Source: Sphingobium estronivorans
GTDB lineage: Bacteria; Pseudomonadota; Alphaproteobacteria; Sphingomonadales; Sphingomonadaceae
Length of the DNA stretch: 64,000 nt
Direction: 5' to 3'
Assembly (NCBI RefSeq): GCF_008692605.1
Contig: NZ_LFCT01000017.1
Span: forward strand, 1-64,000
Shown: in pieces, positions 27,432-38,074 of the stretch
Layout: each line of letters starts with the position of its first letter
Numbering within the stretch: position 1 is the first letter of the stretch
Position numbers and translations under genes: made by a program
The notes under the pieces: model-generated
What the model was told of the DNA's origin: nothing
Database searches by the model: none
What the model saw: only the letters and a program-made list of their open reading frames with translations

Positions 27432-27495
27432 GCGAATGAATCCTGTTTCTCGGGAAAGGATCAGATATAACGCCAAAAGAGATTTTTAACAGGAG

Positions 27496-27524
27496 TTGAC
27501 CGCGCGGCCTCACAAGCATAGGTG
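27496..27524 (+). promoter_or_regulatory. possible carA promoter
   Basis: TTGACC at 27496-27501 and TAGGTG at 27519-27524 are 17 bases apart, upstream of carA. The minus-10 match is weak. Confidence 0.3.
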
Positions 27525-27535
27525 ACCGGCCGTTT

Positions 27536-27554
27536 AACCCGCTCCAGACGGGTT
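27536..27554 (+). promoter_or_regulatory. 6-bp hairpin in the carA leader
   Basis: AACCCG and CGGGTT pair around a 7-base loop, 30 bases before the carA ATG. It could influence translation or attenuation. No leader peptide or T-run accompanies it. Confidence 0.3.
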
Positions 27555-27583
27555 CCCGCAAAAGCATAAAGGACGACACGACC

Positions 27584-28744
27584 ATGGCTGACGCCAAGAC
27601 CCTCATTGTGCCCAAAGGAGCGACAGGGGTCGTGGTTTTTGCCGATGGCTCCGCGGTATTCGGTCGCGGCTTCGGCGCTGTCGGCGATGCGGTGGGTGAG
27701 CTGTGCTTCAACACGGCGATGACCGGCTATCAGGAAGTGATGACCGACCCCAGCTATGCGGGCCAGATCGTCACCTTCACCTTCCCCCATATCGGCAATG
27801 TCGGCACCAACCTCGATGATGTGGAGGCCGACTTGCCCCACGCTCTGGGCTGCGTGGTGCGGCAGGACGTCACCGAGCCGAGCAATTTCCGTAATGTCGA
27901 ACCCTTCGACCAGTGGATGAAGGAAAAGGGCCGCATCGGCCTGGCCGGTGTCGACACCCGCGCCCTGACCCGGATGATCCGCCTGAAGGGCGCGCCCAAT
28001 GTCGTGATCGCCCATGATCCCGAAGGCCGGTTCGACCTCGAAGCGCTCGCCGCCAAGGCCGCCAGCTGGCCGGGCCTCGAAGGCATGGACCTCGCCATCG
28101 AAGTGTCGGGCGCGGAACGCCTCTGGAATGACGGCGTGTGGAAGCTCGGCCATGGCTACGGCCTCGACGAAGCCGGCGAAGAACGCCCCCATGTCGTTGC
28201 CATCGACTATGGTGCAAAGAACAATATCTTCCGTAATCTGGTGAAGGCGGGCGCCCGCGTCACCGTGTTGCCTGCCACCGCGACCTTCGAGCAGGTGATG
28301 GAGCAGCAGCCCGACGGCGTGTTCCTCTCCAACGGCCCCGGCGATCCGGCCGCGACCGGCGAATATGCCGTGCCCGTGATCCAGAAGGTCCTCGAAGCCG
28401 ACAAGCCGATCTTCGGCATCTGCCTTGGCCACCAGATGCTGGCGATTGCCGCCGGCGCGAAGACCATCAAGATGCATCAGGGCCATCGCGGCGCCAACCA
28501 CCCGGTCAAGCGCCTGTCCGACGGTCTGGTCGAGATCACCTCGATGAACCACGGCTTCGCGGTCGACGCCGATACGCTGCCCGCCAATGTGAAGTCGACC
28601 CATGTGTCGCTCTTCGACGGCAGCAACTGCGGCATCGAACTGACCGATAAAAAGGCCTTCTCGGTCCAGTATCACCCCGAAGCCTCGCCCGGCCCGCAGG
28701 ACAGCTTCTACTTGTTCCAGCGCTTCGTCGAGGGGCTTAAGTGA
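27584..28744 (+). CDS. carA: carbamoyl-phosphate synthase small subunit
   Basis: CarA (386 residues) supplies ammonia from glutamine to CarB for carbamoyl phosphate, feeding pyrimidine and arginine synthesis. The glutaminase triad is visible: Cys in GICLGHQM, and His/Glu in YHPEASPGP. AAGGACG precedes the ATG. The last four bases (GTGA) overlap the start of the RraB-like gene, so both are translationally coupled. carB follows after that gene. Confidence 0.97.
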   Translation: MADAKTLIVPKGATGVVVFADGSAVFGRGFGAVGDAVGELCFNTAMTGYQEVMTDPSYAGQIVTFTFPHIGNVGTNLDDVEADLPHALGCVVRQDVTEPSNFRNVEPFDQWMKEKGRIGLAGVDTRALTRMIRLKGAPNVVIAHDPEGRFDLEALAAKAASWPGLEGMDLAIEVSGAERLWNDGVWKLGHGYGLDEAGEERPHVVAIDYGAKNNIFRNLVKAGARVTVLPATATFEQVMEQQPDGVFLSNGPGDPAATGEYAVPVIQKVLEADKPIFGICLGHQMLAIAAGAKTIKMHQGHRGANHPVKRLSDGLVEITSMNHGFAVDADTLPANVKSTHVSLFDGSNCGIELTDKKAFSVQYHPEASPGPQDSFYLFQRFVEGLK

Positions 28745-29109
28745 GCCTCAACCTGCCCCCGGTTGACGAAGCCCGCCTCGCCGCAGAGTGGGAGGCGGAC
28801 AAGTCCGTCCTCGCCAATCTCGCTGCCAATGGCGATGTGGCCCGCATCGCGCGGCCGGTCGACGTCAGCTTCAAGGGCAGCGAGAAGGATTTCGAGCGTG
28901 TCCTCACCATCGCCAGCCAGTTCGGTTTCGTCGAACTGGACCGCGAAGAGGATGAGGACGGCGACCTGTTCCTCTTCCTCGAATGCGTGCAGCCGGTCGA
29001 CGAACAGTCGATCCGCGCTCTGACGAAGAAGTGCCTCCAGATCGAAATCCTCTGCGGCGTCGAATATGACGGCTGGGGTTGCGAGGCCCAATCCGGACAA
29101 GTGCATTGA
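28741..29109 (+). CDS. RraB-family (RNase E inhibitor-like) protein
   Basis: This 122-residue protein resembles RraB, which in E. coli binds RNase E and modulates RNA decay. The family-like core runs FERVLTIASQFGFVELDREEDEDGD and ends EYDGWGCE. It starts with GTG in a GTGA overlap with the carA stop, so it is made with CarA. It lies between carA and carB, an unusual position for an RNA-decay factor. Whether it inhibits RNase E here or serves pyrimidine regulation is unknown; the family call is from pattern only. Confidence 0.7.
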   Translation: MSLNLPPVDEARLAAEWEADKSVLANLAANGDVARIARPVDVSFKGSEKDFERVLTIASQFGFVELDREEDEDGDLFLFLECVQPVDEQSIRALTKKCLQIEILCGVEYDGWGCEAQSGQVH

Positions 29110-29168
29110 CCGTCATTTTCCAAATTGTGCGCGCCAGCGCCTTCCACCGTTAAACCAGAGGCCGAATA

Positions 29169-32100
29169 ATGCCCAAGCGCACCGACATCTCCTCCATCCT
29201 CATCATCGGCGCTGGCCCGATCATCATCGGCCAGGCTTGCGAGTTCGACTATTCGGGCACGCAGGCGGTGAAGGCGCTCAAGGAAGAGGGCTATCGCATC
29301 ATCCTGGTGAATTCCAACCCGGCCACCATCATGACCGATCCGGAATTTGCCGACGCGACCTATGTCGAGCCGATCACGCCCGAAATCGTGGCGAAGATCA
29401 TCGAGAAGGAACGCCCCGACGCGGTGCTGCCGACCATGGGCGGTCAGACGGCGCTCAACACGGCGCTGGCGCTCTTCAATGACGGCACGCTCGACAAGTT
29501 CGGCGTCAAGATGATCGGCGCCGACGCCGCCGCCATCGACAAGGCCGAGGATCGCTTGAAGTTCCGCGACGCGATGGACAAGATCGGTCTGGAATCCGCC
29601 CGCTCGCGCATCGCCCACACGATGGAAGAGGCGATGGAGGCGCTGGAGTTCACCGGCCTGCCGTCCATCATCCGCCCCAGCTTCACGCTCGGCGGCACCG
29701 GCGGCGGCGTTGCTTACAACAAGGAGGAGTTCAAGCGGATCGTCGGCGAAGGCCTCGACGCTTCGCCGACCACCGAAGTGCTGATCGAGGAATCGCTGCT
29801 CGGCTGGAAAGAATATGAGATGGAGGTCGTGCGCGACCGCAACGACAACGCCATCATCATCTGCTCGATCGAAAATGTTGACCCGATGGGCGTCCATACC
29901 GGCGACTCCATCACCGTCGCGCCCGCGCTGACCCTGACCGACAAGGAATATCAGATCATGCGCAACGCGAGCATCGCGGTGCTGCGTGAAATCGGCGTGG
30001 AAACAGGCGGTTCGAACGTGCAGTTCGCAGTCAATCCGAAGGATGGCCGCCTGATCGTCATCGAGATGAACCCGCGCGTCTCCCGTTCCTCGGCGCTGGC
30101 GTCGAAGGCGACCGGCTTCCCCATCGCCAAGGTCGCGGCGAAGCTGGCCGTCGGCTACACGCTGGACGAGATCGAGAATGACATTACCGGCGCGACCCCG
30201 GCGTCGTTCGAACCGACCATCGACTATGTCGTGACCAAGATCCCGCGCTTCGCCTTCGAGAAATTCAAGGGGAGCGAGCCGCTGCTTGGCACCGCGATGA
30301 AGTCGGTGGGCGAGGTGATGGCCATCGGCCGCAATATCCATGAATCGATGCAGAAGGCGCTGCGCGGTCTGGAAACCGGCCTGTGCGGCTTCAACGAGGT
30401 CGATCATCTGGAAGGTGCGCCCAAGGACGACATCGTCGCTGCGCTCGCCCAGCCGACTCCGGATCGCCTGCTGGTCGCGGCGCAGGCTCTGCGCGAAGGG
30501 CTGAGCGTCGCGGAAATCCACAGCATCGCCAAATTCGATCCCTGGTTCCTGGAGCGAATCAAGGAAATCATCGACGCCGAAGACGAAATCCTGAGCAACG
30601 GCCTGCCGCAGGATGCGGACGGCATGCGCCGCCTCAAGGCCATGGGTTTCGCGGACAAGCGCCTTGCCTATCTGGCCCTCAAGTCCGCCAATCTGCGCGG
30701 CATGGAACGCGGCATCGCCCGCAGTTCGGGCCTGATCCACGATGCGGTCAAGGCCATGACCGGCGGCGTGACCGAGGACGAGGTGCGCAGCCTGCGGCAC
30801 AAGCTGGGTGTGCGGCCGGTGTTCAAGCGCATCGACACCTGCGCTGCCGAGTTCGAGGCGAAGACGCCCTATATGTACTCGACCTATGAAGCGCCGATCT
30901 TCGGTGAGGCGGAGAATGAGGCGCAGCCCAGCGACCGGAAGAAGGTCGTGATCCTGGGTGGCGGTCCCAACCGCATCGGGCAGGGGATCGAGTTCGACTA
31001 TTGCTGCGTCCACGCCTGCTTCGCATTGAGCGAGGCCGGTTATGAAACGATCATGGTCAACTGCAACCCGGAAACCGTGTCGACCGACTATGACACGTCC
31101 GACCGCCTCTATTTCGAGCCGCTGACCGCCGAGGACGTGCTCGAAATCCTGAGCGTCGAAATGTCGAACGGCACGCTGGCGGGCGTGATCGTCCAGTTTG
31201 GCGGCCAGACGCCGTTGAAGCTCGCACAGGCGCTGGAGGATGCGGGCATCCCGATCCTCGGTACCTCGCCCGACGCCATCGATCTGGCCGAGGACCGCGA
31301 GCGCTTCGCCGCGCTGATCGACAAGCTGAAGCTCAAGCAGCCCGCCAACGGCATCGCCCGCAGCCGCGAGGAAGCCATCGCCGTCGCCAACCGCATCGGC
31401 TATCCGGTACTGATGCGTCCGTCCTACGTCCTTGGCGGGCGCGCCATGGAGATTGTCGACGGTCAGGCGCAGTTGGAGGAATATATCGCCACCGCCGTTC
31501 AGGTGTCGGGCGACTCCCCGGTGCTGATCGACCAATATCTGCGCGATGCGACTGAGGTGGACGTGGACGCGCTCTGCGACGGCGACGATGTGGTCGTGGC
31601 GGGCGTGCTCCAGCATATCGAGGAAGCGGGCGTCCATTCGGGCGACAGCGCCTGTTCGTTGCCGCCGTACAGCCTGTCGGACGAGGTGATCGCAGAGATT
31701 GAGCGTCAAACCGATGTTCTCGCCCGCGCTTTGTCGGTGCGTGGCCTGATGAACATCCAGTACGCGGTCAAGGATGGTGTGGTTTACCTGATCGAGGTCA
31801 ACCCCAGAGCCAGTCGCACCGTGCCCTTCGTCGCCAAGGCCATCGGCACGCCCATCGCCAAGATCGCATCGCGCGTGATGGCGGGCGAGAAGCTGAAGGA
31901 CCTGCCGAAGATCGACCGCAACGCGATTTCGCATATCGCGGTCAAGGAAGCGGTCTTCCCCTTCGCGCGCTTCCCCGGCGTCGATCCGGTCCTTTCGCCC
32001 GAAATGAAGAGCACTGGCGAAGTCATGGGCATCGACAGCGATTTCGCGACCGCCTTCGCCAAGTCGCAGCTCGGCGCAGGCACGGTCTTGCCGAAATCGG

Positions 32101-32504
32101 GCACGACGTTCGTGTCGGTCAAGGACAGCGACAAGCCGGTGATCCTGCCCGCCGTGCAGAAGCTGGCCCGTCTCGGCTTCACCATCATCGCCACGGGCGG
32201 CACTGCGCGCTATCTGGAAGAGCAGGGCATTGCCGTTCAGCCGGTGAACAAGGTGGCGGAGGGACGTCCCCATATCGTGGACAAGATCACCGACGGCGAC
32301 GTCGATCTGATCTTCAATACGACCGAGGGGTGGCAATCGCTCAAGGACAGCAAGGCGATCCGCACCAGCGCGCTCCGCGCCAAGGTCGCGAGCTTCACCA
32401 CGGCGGCGGCCAGCCTTGCCGCGGCGGACGCGATCGAGGCTCTTCAGGGCCATGCCCTTGAAGTGCGGTCACTCCAGTCCTATTATCCCGTGTCGCAAGC
32501 CTGA
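29169..32504 (+). CDS. carB: carbamoyl-phosphate synthase large subunit
   Basis: CarB (1111 residues) uses ammonia, bicarbonate and two ATP to make carbamoyl phosphate. Two homologous ATP-grasp halves are visible: the first with [13 protein letters not shown] and the second with [12 protein letters not shown], and an allosteric C-terminal MGS-like domain ([12 protein letters not shown]). The [15 protein letters not shown] segment at the N-terminus is typical. It is the last car gene; greA follows after about 80 bases. The length matches alphaproteobacterial enzymes, slightly longer than the E. coli one. Confidence 0.97.
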   Translation: MPKRTDISSILIIGAGPIIIGQACEFDYSGTQAVKALKEEGYRIILVNSNPATIMTDPEFADATYVEPITPEIVAKIIEKERPDAVLPTMGGQTALNTALALFNDGTLDKFGVKMIGADAAAIDKAEDRLKFRDAMDKIGLESARSRIAHTMEEAMEALEFTGLPSIIRPSFTLGGTGGGVAYNKEEFKRIVGEGLDASPTTEVLIEESLLGWKEYEMEVVRDRNDNAIIICSIENVDPMGVHTGDSITVAPALTLTDKEYQIMRNASIAVLREIGVETGGSNVQFAVNPKDGRLIVIEMNPRVSRSSALASKATGFPIAKVAAKLAVGYTLDEIENDITGATPASFEPTIDYVVTKIPRFAFEKFKGSEPLLGTAMKSVGEVMAIGRNIHESMQKALRGLETGLCGFNEVDHLEGAPKDDIVAALAQPTPDRLLVAAQALREGLSVAEIHSIAKFDPWFLERIKEIIDAEDEILSNGLPQDADGMRRLKAMGFADKRLAYLALKSANLRGMERGIARSSGLIHDAVKAMTGGVTEDEVRSLRHKLGVRPVFKRIDTCAAEFEAKTPYMYSTYEAPIFGEAENEAQPSDRKKVVILGGGPNRIGQGIEFDYCCVHACFALSEAGYETIMVNCNPETVSTDYDTSDRLYFEPLTAEDVLEILSVEMSNGTLAGVIVQFGGQTPLKLAQALEDAGIPILGTSPDAIDLAEDRERFAALIDKLKLKQPANGIARSREEAIAVANRIGYPVLMRPSYVLGGRAMEIVDGQAQLEEYIATAVQVSGDSPVLIDQYLRDATEVDVDALCDGDDVVVAGVLQHIEEAGVHSGDSACSLPPYSLSDEVIAEIERQTDVLARALSVRGLMNIQYAVKDGVVYLIEVNPRASRTVPFVAKAIGTPIAKIASRVMAGEKLKDLPKIDRNAISHIAVKEAVFPFARFPGVDPVLSPEMKSTGEVMGIDSDFATAFAKSQLGAGTVLPKSGTTFVSVKDSDKPVILPAVQKLARLGFTIIATGGTARYLEEQGIAVQPVNKVAEGRPHIVDKITDGDVDLIFNTTEGWQSLKDSKAIRTSALRAKVASFTTAAASLAAADAIEALQGHALEVRSLQSYYPVSQA

Positions 32505-32533
32505 TCCCCTGCACAAGGAAGCATGCTGCGGGT

Positions 32534-32551
32534 GGCCCCATGGTCGGGGCC
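32534..32551 (+). terminator. GC hairpin between carB and greA
   Basis: GGCCCC and GGGGCC pair around a 6-base loop. The T-rich stretch AAGTTTTGAC follows only after about 11 bases, so it is a weak terminator or a processing hairpin. Confidence 0.35.
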
Positions 32552-32585
32552 GCCAAAGGGAAGTTTTGACGAAGGATTTGCAATA

Positions 32586-33062
32586 ATGGCGACCGTCGAA
32601 AAGATGCCGATGCTGCAGATGGGCTATGACAAGCTCAATGCGCAGCTCCGCGAATTGAAGGCCGAGCGGCCCTTGATCGTGGACGCCATCGAGGAAGCCC
32701 GCGCGCACGGCGATCTGTCGGAAAACGCGGAATATCACGCGGCCAAGGAACGTCAGGGCCAGGTCGAGGCCACCATCTCCGATCTGGAAGACAAGCTGTC
32801 GCGCGCCCAGATCATCGACCCGACCACGCTGTCGGGCGACAAGGTGGTGTTCGGCGCGACCGTCACCTTGCTCGATGAGGACGAAAAGCCGATCAGATAT
32901 CAGATCGTAGGTCAGGCCGAGGCGGACGCCAAGGCGGGCATGATCAGCTATAACAGCCCGCTCGGCCGCGCGCTGATCGGCCGTCAGATCGGGGAAGAGG
33001 TCGAAGTGTCGGTGCCTTCGGGCGACAAATTCTACCTGATCGACAAGATCGATTTCATCTGA
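32586..33062 (+). CDS. greA: transcription elongation factor GreA
   Basis: GreA (158 residues) rescues backtracked RNA polymerase by stimulating transcript cleavage. I start at ATG 32586, preceded by GAAGGA; the upstream ATG at 32523 would run through the carB-greA hairpin. The N-terminal coiled coil with the acidic tip [18 protein letters not shown] and the C-terminal FKBP-like domain ([16 protein letters not shown]) are intact. The rhomboid gene follows after seven bases, so the two are probably in one operon. Confidence 0.95.
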   Translation: MATVEKMPMLQMGYDKLNAQLRELKAERPLIVDAIEEARAHGDLSENAEYHAAKERQGQVEATISDLEDKLSRAQIIDPTTLSGDKVVFGATVTLLDEDEKPIRYQIVGQAEADAKAGMISYNSPLGRALIGRQIGEEVEVSVPSGDKFYLIDKIDFI

Positions 33063-33069
33063 TCGTCCC

Positions 33070-33729
33070 ATGAAACTGCCTGCCGGGCGCATGACAAACG
33101 GGATCGCGGCGATCACTTTCGTCGCGTTCCTGCTGCTCACTCTGACAGGCCAGATCGACAATGCGGCGATCATGGCCGGCTTCATCCCGGCGCGGGTGGA
33201 GGACGGCACGCTGCTTGCGGGAATGGCCGCGGTCCCGGTTTGGCTGACGCCGATCACTTGCACGCTGGTTCATGCCAACTGGCTGCACATCGCCTTCAAC
33301 CTGTTCATGTTCGTTTTTTGCGGACGGCAGGTGGAGCATGTGCTGGACAAGGGCGCGACGCTGGTCCTGTACGTGGCTGGCGCTTATGGCGCCACGGCCC
33401 TGCAATGGGCAATCGACCCCCATTCGCCCAATCCGATGGTCGGGGCGAGCGGGGCGATTTCCGCGATCATCGCGACGTATGCGCTGCTTTACAGTCAGCA
33501 GAATGTCCGGCGGATCGGGCCGCTTTCGGCCAGTCTGGTGCGTGCGCTATGGCTGGCGGCGAGCTGGATCGCGATCCAGCTCATGATCGGCGTCGCGACG
33601 GCGGGTGGTTTCGGCGATCTCGGCCAGATCGCCATCGCCGCGCATATCGGCGGTTTTTTGATGGGGCTGGCGCTGACGCGCCCGCTGCTTCGCTGGCGCT
33701 TCCGCAAGCGGTCCCAGCCCCTATCTTGA
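33070..33729 (+). CDS. rhomboid-family intramembrane serine protease
   Basis: This 219-residue membrane protein has about six hydrophobic segments. The catalytic pair is visible: Ser in GASGAISA and His in AAHIGGFLMG, with a structural His/Asn stretch HIAFNLFMF. It should cleave membrane proteins inside the bilayer; substrates are unknown. It is seven bases after greA in the same direction. Confidence 0.88.
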   Translation: MKLPAGRMTNGIAAITFVAFLLLTLTGQIDNAAIMAGFIPARVEDGTLLAGMAAVPVWLTPITCTLVHANWLHIAFNLFMFVFCGRQVEHVLDKGATLVLYVAGAYGATALQWAIDPHSPNPMVGASGAISAIIATYALLYSQQNVRRIGPLSASLVRALWLAASWIAIQLMIGVATAGGFGDLGQIAIAAHIGGFLMGLALTRPLLRWRFRKRSQPLS

Positions 33730-33730
33730 A

Positions 33731-33765
33731 ATTTTGGCCTGAAACTTAAATTTTTGGTCTGAAAT
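33731..33765. repeat. AT-rich 15-base direct repeat after the rhomboid gene
   Basis: ATTTTGGCCTGAAAC at 33731-33745 and TTTTTGGTCTGAAAT at 33751-33765 are imperfect copies at a period of 20. They fill the short convergent gap to the DUF4170 gene and give local low GC. Confidence 0.5.
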
Positions 33766-33990
33766 TTACTGGGCCGGCGGCAGTTCGGGTTCGAGTAGCC
33801 GGTGCAGATGCACGATCACATACCGCATCTCCGCGTCGTCGACCGTGCGCTGCGCCGCGCCACGCCACGCATTTTCGGCGGAAGCATAGTCGGGGAAAAC
33901 GCCGACCAGTTCGATCGAGTTCAGGTCCTCGAATTCCAGCGTCTGGGGGTTTTTGACGCGACCACCCATCACAAGGTGCAGCTTGCTCAT
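33766..33990 (-). CDS. DUF4170 protein
   Basis: This 74-residue protein matches the alphaproteobacterial DUF4170 family in length and pattern: KLHLVMGGRVKNPQTLEFED at the N-terminus and AWRGAAQRTVDDAEMRYVIVHLHRLL at the end. It has no signal peptide. Function is unknown; similar small proteins occur in most alphaproteobacteria. It is downstream of the stress-type cluster on the same strand, but a strong hairpin at 34033-34066 separates them. Confidence 0.8.
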   Translation of the reverse strand: MSKLHLVMGGRVKNPQTLEFEDLNSIELVGVFPDYASAENAWRGAAQRTVDDAEMRYVIVHLHRLLEPELPPAQ

Positions 33991-34032
33991 GGTATCTTAT
34001 GTTCTCCTGTTCGGTGAACGGGAACATTAGCA

Positions 34033-34066
34033 GGCTGCCCACGCCCATCCAAGGGCGCAGGCAGCC
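34033..34066 (-). terminator. long hairpin after the stress-type cluster
   Basis: GGCTGCC pairs with GGCAGCC, and inside it CGCCC pairs with GGGCG, with symmetrical CA bulges and a 6-base loop. No T-run follows on the minus strand, so it may be a terminator of the cluster or an RNA-stability structure. Confidence 0.5.
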
Positions 34067-34095
34067 ATATTGGCATGCTTTTGATGACGAGGCGA

Positions 34096-34737
34096 TTACG
34101 CTTTGGGCAACCGCGCCTTCAGGGCTTCACCGAGCGCGTCGATTTTACCTGCCACAAGAGTGACGGCGTCCTCCGCCAGACGGGATGCCTTTCCGCCGAG
34201 ATCCGCCGATACCGCCGCATTCTTTGCGGAGGAAGCGGCGTCCTTCGCGCCTTCGCTGGCATTGTGCAGCATCTCGCCCGCACCGGCTTTCAGATTTTCC
34301 GCGCCGGTTTTCAGATTTTCCGCGCCTTCTGCCGCCGCTGTGCGGGCGGCGAGAGCGGCTTCCATCATCTTGGCGCTGGCGGTTGTGGCAAAGCTCGGCA
34401 GGGCCCTCATCGCCTTGCGGCTCTTGGGAAACATCCACGCGATGACGGCGCCTGCGGCCACGGCGCCCGCGATGGCGGCGACCGGATGCTCCTGAACGAT
34501 CTCATTGGCGCGCGCAGCGACGCGCTGGGTCCGGTCGCGCGCATCGGTATAGGCTGCGCTGGCCTTGTCCAGGGCCTTGTCCCGTGCGTCGCCAGCCCGA
34601 TCACGGCTGGCCTGGATCAATTCGCCGGCGCTTTCCCGGGCGCGGTCCGTGGTGTCGCGGAACATGCCGGTCGCATTTTCCGCCATGTCAGTCGCCGCGT
34701 CGCGAGCGCGGGTGATTTGCGAGCGGATATCAGCCAT
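34096..34737 (-). CDS. YqjD/DUF883-like membrane-anchored helical protein
   Basis: This 213-residue protein is Ala/Glu/Lys-rich and helical, with LEA-like repeats (ENLKTGAENLKAG) and one hydrophobic segment EHPVAAIAGAVAAGAVIAW in the middle. That layout resembles DUF883/YqjD proteins, which in E. coli associate with the inner membrane and ribosomes in stationary phase. ATG 34737 is used; it overlaps the upstream gene (end 34730) by eight bases. Function here is inferred to be stress-related. Confidence 0.65.
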   Translation of the reverse strand: MADIRSQITRARDAATDMAENATGMFRDTTDRARESAGELIQASRDRAGDARDKALDKASAAYTDARDRTQRVAARANEIVQEHPVAAIAGAVAAGAVIAWMFPKSRKAMRALPSFATTASAKMMEAALAARTAAAEGAENLKTGAENLKAGAGEMLHNASEGAKDAASSAKNAAVSADLGGKASRLAEDAVTLVAGKIDALGEALKARLPKA

Positions 34738-35053
34738 GTTCAATCTCCGAAATCTCTTCTGTGCGGTTGCTTATTCGAACGTATAGTCGCCGGAAAAGTG
34801 CCCCAATAGGGCGACGCATCGCATAAATGGCCAAAGCGCTCACTGCTGCTGCCGTTGCGGCGGGCCGTTGCCGGACTTTCGCCGCCGCATAAGCTGCGCC
34901 GTCCAGAACGGTTTCACTGATCTTGTCCTTCGCGTCCTGCTTCAGCCGCGCCGGAGTGACCCGCGCCTTGCTTGTCTGAACGGCGGACAGGAACGCGGCC
35001 TTGCGGTCCTCCGCCCGCAGTTTCGCGGTGTGATAGGCGTCTTCCCGGTTCAT
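34730..35053 (-). CDS. DUF3618-like membrane protein
   Basis: This 107-residue protein has a basic, helical N-terminus (KLRAEDRKAAFLSAVQTSKARV), a possible membrane segment around residues 68-78 (AAAVSALAIYAMRRP), and an acidic tail. It resembles DUF3618 proteins that sit next to YqjE-type proteins. Its stop overlaps the next gene and its start overlaps the YqjE-like gene (ends 35050) by four bases, so all three are translated together. Confidence 0.6.
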   Translation of the reverse strand: MNREDAYHTAKLRAEDRKAAFLSAVQTSKARVTPARLKQDAKDKISETVLDGAAYAAAKVRQRPAATAAAVSALAIYAMRRPIGALFRRLYVRISNRTEEISEIEHG

Positions 35054-35406
35054 GATGTGACCGCCTTCTTCATCCGGTCAATTCGTCCTCTCGCGAGCAG
35101 CAGCAATATCAGGGCCAAAATCACCCCGCCGCCGAAGACGATGCAGGTCGCCCAGCCTGTGCCGACGAGCGGCGACAGCACCAGTATGACGCCCACCAGA
35201 CAGGCGACCAGACTGGCAAAGACCAGAACGATTCCGACCGCGCCCAGGATCAAAGCGTCGCGGATTCCCGCCCCGACCAGTCCGGCGCGCAGCTTCTGCC
35301 GCTCAACCTCCGCTTCGGCATAAGCGCGCCCGTCTGTATAAAGGCGTGTCAGGACATCCCGGACGGACTCATCCTGCCCTTCGAACTGCATCGGCTCTTG
35401 CGTCAA
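35050..35406 (-). CDS. YqjE-like membrane protein (phage-holin superfamily III)
   Basis: This 118-residue protein has two long hydrophobic helices at about residues 50-75 and 85-107 and polar ends, matching YqjE / DUF1469 (Hol_X) proteins. Despite the holin name such genes are chromosomal and stress-associated, not phage lysis genes; no phage genes surround it. It is coupled to the DUF3618-like gene by a four-base overlap. Confidence 0.75.
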   Translation of the reverse strand: MTQEPMQFEGQDESVRDVLTRLYTDGRAYAEAEVERQKLRAGLVGAGIRDALILGAVGIVLVFASLVACLVGVILVLSPLVGTGWATCIVFGGGVILALILLLLARGRIDRMKKAVTS

Positions 35407-35461
35407 GATTTCCTCCCGCCCGCTGCCGGGGCTTCGCCTTCAACCGTTGAGGAGGATGTGG

Positions 35462-36067
35462 TCATGCGTCTTCGTCTGACCCCTTGGCCAGGCGCATCAG
35501 CACGAAGCCAACCACCGCGGCCGCGCCGATTGCCACGGCTGGACTTTTGCGCACGAAATCGCGAGCCTCGTTCATCAGCTGGTCGACATCCTTGCTGTCC
35601 AGCGTCTTGGCGGCGCCAGCTACCGATTCGGCTGCCTGCCGGGCATAATCGCCATATTGCGGGCCGAGTTTGGCATCGACCGTGCCCGCCGTGTCGGAAA
35701 TCAGCTTGGACAGGCTCTGCATCGCCGAACCGGTCTTGTCCTTGGCGACGCCGGCGGCGGACTTGGCAGTCTTGCCGGCCTGTTCCTTGAGAGGATCGAC
35801 ATGCGCCTTCCAATCGACGGCGTTCAGCTTGTCCACAGCGGACTTCGCCGCTTTTTCGGCCTGCGCCTTCAACGGTGCGATCTGTGCGGTCCAGCCGTGC
35901 GCTGCGGCGCCGTTTCCGGGCTTGCTTGCCTTATGCGTAGCGGCGGTCTTGACCGGTTCGGCCTCGACCAGCGAGGGGGATGCGGTCTGTGCCTGGTCCG
36001 CGGGCGAATTTGGAGCGCTGGCTTTTCTGGCGCGCTTGACGGGCGGGGTTTCCGGGGTGTCGGCCAT
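35462..36067 (-). CDS. DUF883-like protein with C-terminal membrane anchor
   Basis: This 201-residue protein has a disordered, basic, Pro/Ala-rich N-terminus, a helical middle, and a C-terminal anchor (SPAVAIGAAAVVGFVLMRLAKG). The segment VDQLMNEARDFVRKSPAV followed by a hydrophobic anchor is the DUF883 C-terminal pattern. It leads the four-gene cluster. A candidate general-stress promoter lies upstream at 36133-36158. Function is unknown. Confidence 0.65.
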   Translation of the reverse strand: MADTPETPPVKRARKASAPNSPADQAQTASPSLVEAEPVKTAATHKASKPGNGAAAHGWTAQIAPLKAQAEKAAKSAVDKLNAVDWKAHVDPLKEQAGKTAKSAAGVAKDKTGSAMQSLSKLISDTAGTVDAKLGPQYGDYARQAAESVAGAAKTLDSKDVDQLMNEARDFVRKSPAVAIGAAAVVGFVLMRLAKGSDEDA

Positions 36068-36132
36068 TGTCCTTGGTCTCCCTTTTGAAAGATATGGCAG
36101 AATGCGCGAAACGGTCGGGCGGTTCTGTCCCT

Positions 36133-36158
36133 AATGCTTCGCGACGGCTCACAGTTCC
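36133..36158 (-). promoter_or_regulatory. EcfG-type general stress promoter candidate
   Basis: On the minus strand this reads GGAAC-N17-CATT. The alphaproteobacterial EcfG consensus is GGAAC-N16/17-CGTT, so the minus-35 is perfect and the minus-10 has one mismatch. It lies about 65 bases upstream of the first gene of the stress-type membrane cluster. Role is inference. Confidence 0.4.
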
Positions 36159-36239
36159 GTTGCCGTTACTATTTTGAGCATCGGCATTTTTCGAGTCCTT
36201 GCAAGCCCCCGCATTGCCATTCGGGAAGGTGCTGGCTAA

Positions 36240-37559
<1,320 letters not shown>

Positions 37560-37575
37560 GTCAAAATTTCGACGA

Positions 37576-37611
37576 CCGGCCGCGCGGGAAATAGATTTCC
37601 CTTGCGGCCGG
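37576..37611 (+). terminator. nested hairpin between eno and ftsB
   Basis: CCGGCCGC at 37576-37583 pairs with GCGGCCGG at 37604-37611, and inside it GGGAAA pairs with TTTCCC around TAGA. There is no T-run, so it may partly terminate eno transcription or set a processing site before ftsB. Confidence 0.5.
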
Positions 37612-37636
37612 CGCGTCCTTGTGATTCAACTGGTCC

Positions 37637-37948
37637 ATGGCGCATATCGCGAAACTCCGCATGTTACTGTTTTCGGCTTTCGGGCCGGCGATTGCGGTGC
37701 TTCTTCTTCTTTTTTTCGCTGGCTATGTGGTGCTGGGTTCCAACGGCGTTCTGGCCTGGGGCGACTATAAGCGGCAGTTGCACAATGCGCAGGGCGAGTT
37801 GAAGCAGGTTCAGGCGCACCAGCAGGAACTCAGGAACCGGGTGGATTTGCTTAATCCCCGGCGCGTCGATCCCGACCTTTCCGATGAACTGATCCGGCGC
37901 GAGTTGGGCGTCATCCATCATGACGAGGTTGTCGTTCCCCTGAACTGA
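37637..37948 (+). CDS. ftsB: FtsB/DivIC-type septum formation initiator
   Basis: This 103-residue bitopic membrane protein is part of the divisome linker FtsBLQ. A membrane segment at about residues 17-35 is followed by a coiled coil (KRQLHNAQGELKQVQAHQQEL) and a short terminal domain with RRELGVIHHDEVVV. The eno-ftsB order is shared with many alphaproteobacteria. No strong ribosome site is seen at its ATG, so expression may depend on read-through from eno. Confidence 0.85.
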   Translation: MAHIAKLRMLLFSAFGPAIAVLLLLFFAGYVVLGSNGVLAWGDYKRQLHNAQGELKQVQAHQQELRNRVDLLNPRRVDPDLSDELIRRELGVIHHDEVVVPLN

Positions 37949-38074
37949 CCGTTCAGGGTCGCTGATTGATCGCTTTTGCGGCGTTTTGATGGCCCATGCC
38001 GCGTTGCATTCCGGGGCCTTCTGCCGCTATACGGGCGTTCCTTCCATCCTCACCCACGCAAAAGGATAAGAGCC

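Noticed and set aside
28737..32453. Leftward 1238-codon open frame
   Set aside because: It is antisense to carB and the RraB-like gene and has no recognisable domains.
35050..35406. Phage holin gene as a prophage sign
   Set aside because: It matches the YqjE-type family and its neighbours are stress-type proteins, not phage genes.
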